From positions 2,604,001-2,668,000 of the forward strand of contig NZ_CP107845.1 of the NCBI RefSeq assembly GCF_041431415.1: 64,000 bases of DNA, written 5' to 3'. A program made the position numbers and the translations under genes. Shown here in pieces: positions 60,947-64,000 of the stretch. Below the pieces are notes generated by a model. That model searched no databases, was not told where the DNA came from, and worked only from the letters and a program-made list of their open reading frames with translations. Source of the DNA: Streptomyces sp. NBC_00513. GTDB lineage: Bacteria > Actinomycetota > Actinomycetes > Streptomycetales > Streptomycetaceae. Numbering within the stretch: position 1 is the stretch's first letter; every line of letters begins with the position of its first letter.

Positions 60947-62814
60947 TCCGTTTCGAGCAGGTGTCGGTGACCTACGAGGGAGCCGCCGGACCGGCGCTGC
61001 GCGGCGCGGACTTCGTCGTGCCGGAAGGGGAGTTGACCTTGCTGGTCGGCCCGTCGGGTGTCGGCAAGTCGACTCTTCTGGGGGCGGTCTGCGGGCTGGT
61101 CCCGCACTTCACGGGCGGCCGGTTGAGCGGCCGGGTCACGGTCGCGGGGCGCGACACCCGTACGCACAAGCCGCGCGAGCTCGCCGACGTGGTGGGCACG
61201 GTCGGCCAGGATCCGATGGCCCACTTCGTGACGGACGTGGTGGAGGACGAGCTGGCCTACGGCATGGAGTCGCTGGGGCTCCCGCCCGCGGTGATGCGCC
61301 GCCGGGTCGAGGAGACCCTCGACCTGCTGGGCCTCAACGAACTCCGCGACCGCCCCATCGCCACCCTCTCCGGCGGGCAGCAACAGCGGGTCGCGATCGG
61401 CTCCGTGCTGACCCCGCACCCGCGCGTGCTGGTCCTGGACGAACCCACCTCGGCGCTGGACCCGGCGGCGGCCGAGGAGGTCCTGGCGGTGCTCCAGCGG
61501 CTGGTGCACGACCTGGGCACCACGGTGCTCATGGCGGAACACCGCCTGGAGCGGGTGGTCCAGTACGCGGACCGGGTACTGCTCCTGCCGTCGCCGGGAG
61601 CGGCCCCGGTCATGGGGAGCCCGGCGGAGATCATGGCGATCTCCCCGGTGCACCCCCCGGTGATCTCCCTGGGCCGGCTCGCGGGCTGGTCCCCGCTGCC
61701 CCTGTCGGTCCGCGACGCACGCCGTCTGGCAGGCCCCCTGCGGTCCCGCCTTCCGCAGGACGCGGGGGCGGACCCGGCCCCGGCGGTGTTCGAGGCGTTC
61801 GAGGCGTTCGAGGCGGGGGTGCGGGCGCCGTCCGAACCCGCGAAGGTGCCGGGTTCGGCGGGCCGCCCCGAGGGTCCCGGCCGGCTGGCCCGGCTGCTGC
61901 GCCGCACCCCGCCCGCGCGCACCGGCGGTGCGGGTGTCGGCGTCGACGCCACGGCGGGCACGGTCGCGGCCACGGCCGCGGGCGTGTCCGTGCGTCGGGG
62001 TCGGGCCGAGGTCCTGCACGGGATCGACCTCACGATCGCCCCCGGCGAGACCGTCGCCCTCATGGGCCGCAACGGCGCCGGCAAGTCCACCCTGCTCGCG
62101 ACCCTCGTCGGCACGATCGAACCGACCACCGGCAAGGTGCTCGTCGGCGGTCGCACCCCGCACCGCACCCCGCCTCGGGAGATGGTCCGCCACGTCGGGC
62201 TCGTCCCGCAGGACCCCCGGGACCTCCTCTACGCCGACACGGTCGCCGCCGAGTGCGCCGCCGCCGACTCCGACGCGGGCGCGGCACCGGGCACCTGCCG
62301 GGCCCTGGTGACGGCCCTGCTGCCGGACGTGCCCGACGACACCCACCCCCGGGACCTCTCCGAGGGGCAGCGTCTCGCGCTCGCCCTGGCCCTGGTCCTG
62401 ACCGGCGAGCCGGCCCTGTTGCTGCTCGACGAGCCCACCCGCGGCCTGGACTACGCCGCCAAGGCCCGACTGATCGGGATCCTGCGGGCTCTCGCCGCGT
62501 CGGGGCACGCCGTCGTCCTGGCCACGCACGACGTGGAACTCGCCGCCGAGCTGGCGCACCGGGTGGTGATCCTGGCCGGCGGGGAGATCGTCGCGGACGG
62601 CCCTACGGCCGAGGTGGTGGTCTCCTCCCCCGCCTTCGCCCCGCAGGTGGCCAAGATCCTGGCGCCGGGGCGGTGGCTCACGGTGTCGCAGGTCGCGCGG
62701 GCCCTCTCCGGTGACTCGGGTGGCTCCGGTGGCGCCGGTGGCGCCGGGGACTCGGGTGGCTCCGGGGACTCCGGTGGCGCCGCCGACGGCACGGCCGGGG
62801 GGCTCGCCCCGTGA
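60943..62814 (+). CDS. ECF-transporter A1-A2 fused ATPase
   Basis: 623 residues with two ABC ATPase domains. Domain one: GPSGVGKST near 32, LSGGQQQRV near 142, LVLDEPTSALD near 164. Domain two: GRNGAGKST near 375, signature LSEGQRLAL near 471 (degenerate, E for G) and LLLDEPTRGLD near 492. A variable middle region joins them. The Gly/Ser-rich tail is low complexity. GTGA overlaps both flanking genes. Confidence 0.9.
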   Translation: MIRFEQVSVTYEGAAGPALRGADFVVPEGELTLLVGPSGVGKSTLLGAVCGLVPHFTGGRLSGRVTVAGRDTRTHKPRELADVVGTVGQDPMAHFVTDVVEDELAYGMESLGLPPAVMRRRVEETLDLLGLNELRDRPIATLSGGQQQRVAIGSVLTPHPRVLVLDEPTSALDPAAAEEVLAVLQRLVHDLGTTVLMAEHRLERVVQYADRVLLLPSPGAAPVMGSPAEIMAISPVHPPVISLGRLAGWSPLPLSVRDARRLAGPLRSRLPQDAGADPAPAVFEAFEAFEAGVRAPSEPAKVPGSAGRPEGPGRLARLLRRTPPARTGGAGVGVDATAGTVAATAAGVSVRRGRAEVLHGIDLTIAPGETVALMGRNGAGKSTLLATLVGTIEPTTGKVLVGGRTPHRTPPREMVRHVGLVPQDPRDLLYADTVAAECAAADSDAGAAPGTCRALVTALLPDVPDDTHPRDLSEGQRLALALALVLTGEPALLLLDEPTRGLDYAAKARLIGILRALAASGHAVVLATHDVELAAELAHRVVILAGGEIVADGPTAEVVVSSPAFAPQVAKILAPGRWLTVSQVARALSGDSGGSGGAGGAGDSGGSGDSGGAADGTAGGLAP

Positions 62815-63767
62815 GCACCACGCGCACCCCCCGCACCGCCGACCCGGCTGATCCGACCGGCCCGGCAGGCCCGGCAGGCCCGGCAGGCCCGGCAGGCCCG
62901 GCAGGCCCGGCAGGCCCAGTCGACCCGGCCGGCCCCGTCGACGGCACCACCCGTACCGCCCGTTCCGCCCGTCCCGTCCGCATCGGCCCCCGCGCCGCCG
63001 TCGCGCTGGTCCTGGTCACCCTGATCGGCATCGTCGCGTTCGGCTGGCCGCTGCTCGCGGACCGGCAGTCGGGGCTGGCCCACTCCCAGGACGCGCCGTG
63101 GCTCTTCGCGGCGCTGCTGCCCCTCCTCGTCGCGGTCGTCGTGGCGACGATCGCCGACAACGGCATGGACGCCAAGGCCGTCGCGATGCTCGGCGTGCTG
63201 GCCGCCGTCGGTGCGGCGCTCAGACCGTTGGGCGCGGGTACGGCGGGCCTGGAGCCCATGTTCTTCCTGATGGTGTTGAGCGGCCGGGTGCTGGGGCCGG
63301 GCTTCGGCTTCGTCCTGGGTTCGGTGACGATGTTCGCGTCCGCCCTGCTCACGGGCGGGGTCGGGCCGTGGATGCCGTTCCAGATGCTGGCGTTGGGGTG
63401 GTTCTCGCTGGGGGCGGGTCTGCTGCCCGGTCCGGACCGCATCCGGGGGCGGGTGGAGCTGGGCATGCTCGCGGCGTACGGGTTCGTGGGGTCGTTCGCG
63501 TACGGCACGATCATGAACCTCCAGGGGTGGGTGATCCTCCAGGGCATGGGGCAGGGCGTCTCCTTCCACCCGGGGGACCCGCTGCCGGAGAACCTGGCGC
63601 GGTTCGTCGCGTACTGCCTGGCGACCTCGTTGGGCTGGGACCTGGGGCGGGCGGCGCTGACCGTCGTACTGACCCTCACCCTCGGCGCCACCCTGCTGAA
63701 GGCCCTGCGGCGGGCGACACGCAAAGCCGCCTTCGATACCCCGATTTCCTTTGATTCGGGGGTTTAG
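62811..63767 (+). CDS. ECF-transporter S component (probable cobalamin)
   Basis: 318 residues. A collagen-like N-terminus (GPA repeats, residues about 17-35) precedes about six membrane helices (GPRAAVALVLVTLIGIVAFG, LLVAVVVATIADNGMDAKAV, LGMLAAYGFVGSFAYG). A conserved loop FGFVLGSVTMFASALLTGGVGPWMP, divided here around LTGGVGPW, is typical of S components. GTG 62811 overlaps the ATPase stop. The riboswitch argues for cobalamin or precursor as substrate. Confidence 0.85.
   Translation: MSTTRTPRTADPADPTGPAGPAGPAGPAGPAGPAGPVDPAGPVDGTTRTARSARPVRIGPRAAVALVLVTLIGIVAFGWPLLADRQSGLAHSQDAPWLFAALLPLLVAVVVATIADNGMDAKAVAMLGVLAAVGAALRPLGAGTAGLEPMFFLMVLSGRVLGPGFGFVLGSVTMFASALLTGGVGPWMPFQMLALGWFSLGAGLLPGPDRIRGRVELGMLAAYGFVGSFAYGTIMNLQGWVILQGMGQGVSFHPGDPLPENLARFVAYCLATSLGWDLGRAALTVVLTLTLGATLLKALRRATRKAAFDTPISFDSGV
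62859..62912. repeat. Six perfect 9-bp repeats encoding GPA
   Basis: GGCCCGGCA repeats six times head to tail in frame, giving six Gly-Pro-Ala triplets near the S-component N-terminus. Likely variable by slippage. Confidence 0.9.
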
Positions 63768-63776
63768 TCCGTTTCC

Positions 63777-63804
63777 GACCCGTCCCGCGAAAGGGGTACG
63801 GGTC
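63777..63804 (+). terminator. Candidate terminator of the B12 operon
   Basis: GACCCGT (63777-63783) pairs with ACGGGTC (63798-63804), extended internally by CCC/GGG with one bulged base, 10 bases after the S-component stop. Confidence 0.6.
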
Positions 63805-64000
63805 GCCACGGACGGTGAGATTCGGGGCCCTGGCCGGTGACCCGCCCCACAGGACGCACGTCACATACGAACGGGACTAGTAGCCCCCAAGGGGCCCGAA
63901 TCGCCCCCTCGTGAGCGGCCCCACCTGCGCGAAGGCCGGTCGACGGGCCGGGGGGTCGAAACGCCCCACCTGCGAGGGCCGCTAGTAAGAGGGGTCGTTG
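63805..64000. other. Structured noncoding end of window
   Basis: No gene is seen. GATTCGGG (63819-63826) can pair with CCCGAATC (63895-63902). The 11-mer CCCCACCTGCG occurs twice, at 63919-63929 and 63964-63974, 45 bases apart. This may be the regulated 5' leader of a gene beyond the window. Confidence 0.4.

Noticed and set aside
62859-62912. Short repeats resembling a CRISPR array
   Set aside because: Units are 9 bp with no spacers and are read in frame as GPA.
62451-63809. Minus-strand 452-codon frame across the ECF genes
   Set aside because: It is a shadow of ATPase and S-component genes and contains Arg/Gly/Ala runs.

Overview
The window is about 64 kb of very high-GC DNA whose gene content, GTG/TTG starts and heavily overlapping stop/start codons (GTGA, ATGA, TGATG) point to Streptomyces or a close relative. 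Supporting markers are LAxTG-type sortase signals, a bifunctional RNase H/phosphatase, DUF397/WhiJ-like regulators, an F420-type oxidoreductase and an actinobacterial class A RNase P RNA. The sequence opens inside map (methionine aminopeptidase). No tRNA, rRNA, CRISPR array, insertion sequence or prophage was seen.

0.8-12.3 kb is a heme and iron acquisition island: heme oxygenase, two HtaA-domain surface heme-binding proteins, a HmuTUV heme ABC importer, and the EfeO-EfeB-EfeU iron/heme-iron system. Three DtxR/DmdR1-type iron boxes (near 871, 5503 and 8811) sit in front of its transcription units. A small PhzF-like gene interrupts it.

12.3-30.5 kb is mostly housekeeping or accessory: GNAT acetyltransferase, PhzF, SDR, Bcr/CflA efflux, an Rsm22-type rRNA methyltransferase-like protein with a cysteine cluster, DDAH, regulators (TetR, AraC, MerR), a primase/polymerase-like protein, YaaA, an RNB ribonuclease, rnpB, RNase H/phosphatase, a zinc-ribbon protein with an apparent CTG start, Nif3 and a HAD hydrolase.

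30.5-41.2 kb and 53.4-56.1 kb carry parts of a sterol/acyl side-chain beta-oxidation system: a MaoC hydratase (Hsd4B-like), zinc alcohol dehydrogenase and SDR (Hsd4A-like) operon; a two-domain acyl-CoA dehydrogenase (FadE34-like) plus SCPx-type thiolase operon; an aldehyde dehydrogenase plus [3Fe-4S] ferredoxin pair; and a KstR-like TetR regulator. Boxes matching the KstR pattern TNNAACNNGTTNNA lie upstream of both operons and of kstR, so the regulator and two candidate target operons are in one window. A second palindrome, CTGAC-N5-GTCAG, recurs beside both operon boxes and before an LLM oxidoreductase.

41.2-53.4 kb holds a DUF397/XRE/ATP-binding regulator module, a Ser/Thr kinase with a TPR-like tail, methyltransferases, an amidase, small membrane or lipoproteins and a three-gene alpha/alpha-toroid protein, methyltransferase and glycosyltransferase operon.

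57.4-63.8 kb is the most unusual unit: an adenosylcobalamin riboswitch followed by five tightly coupled genes. They encode a secreted, membrane-anchored alpha/alpha-barrel protein (transcobalamin-like fold proposed), an SCO2322-family surface protein, and ECF-transporter T, A1A2 and S components. This looks like a complete B12 capture and import operon with a surface receptor.
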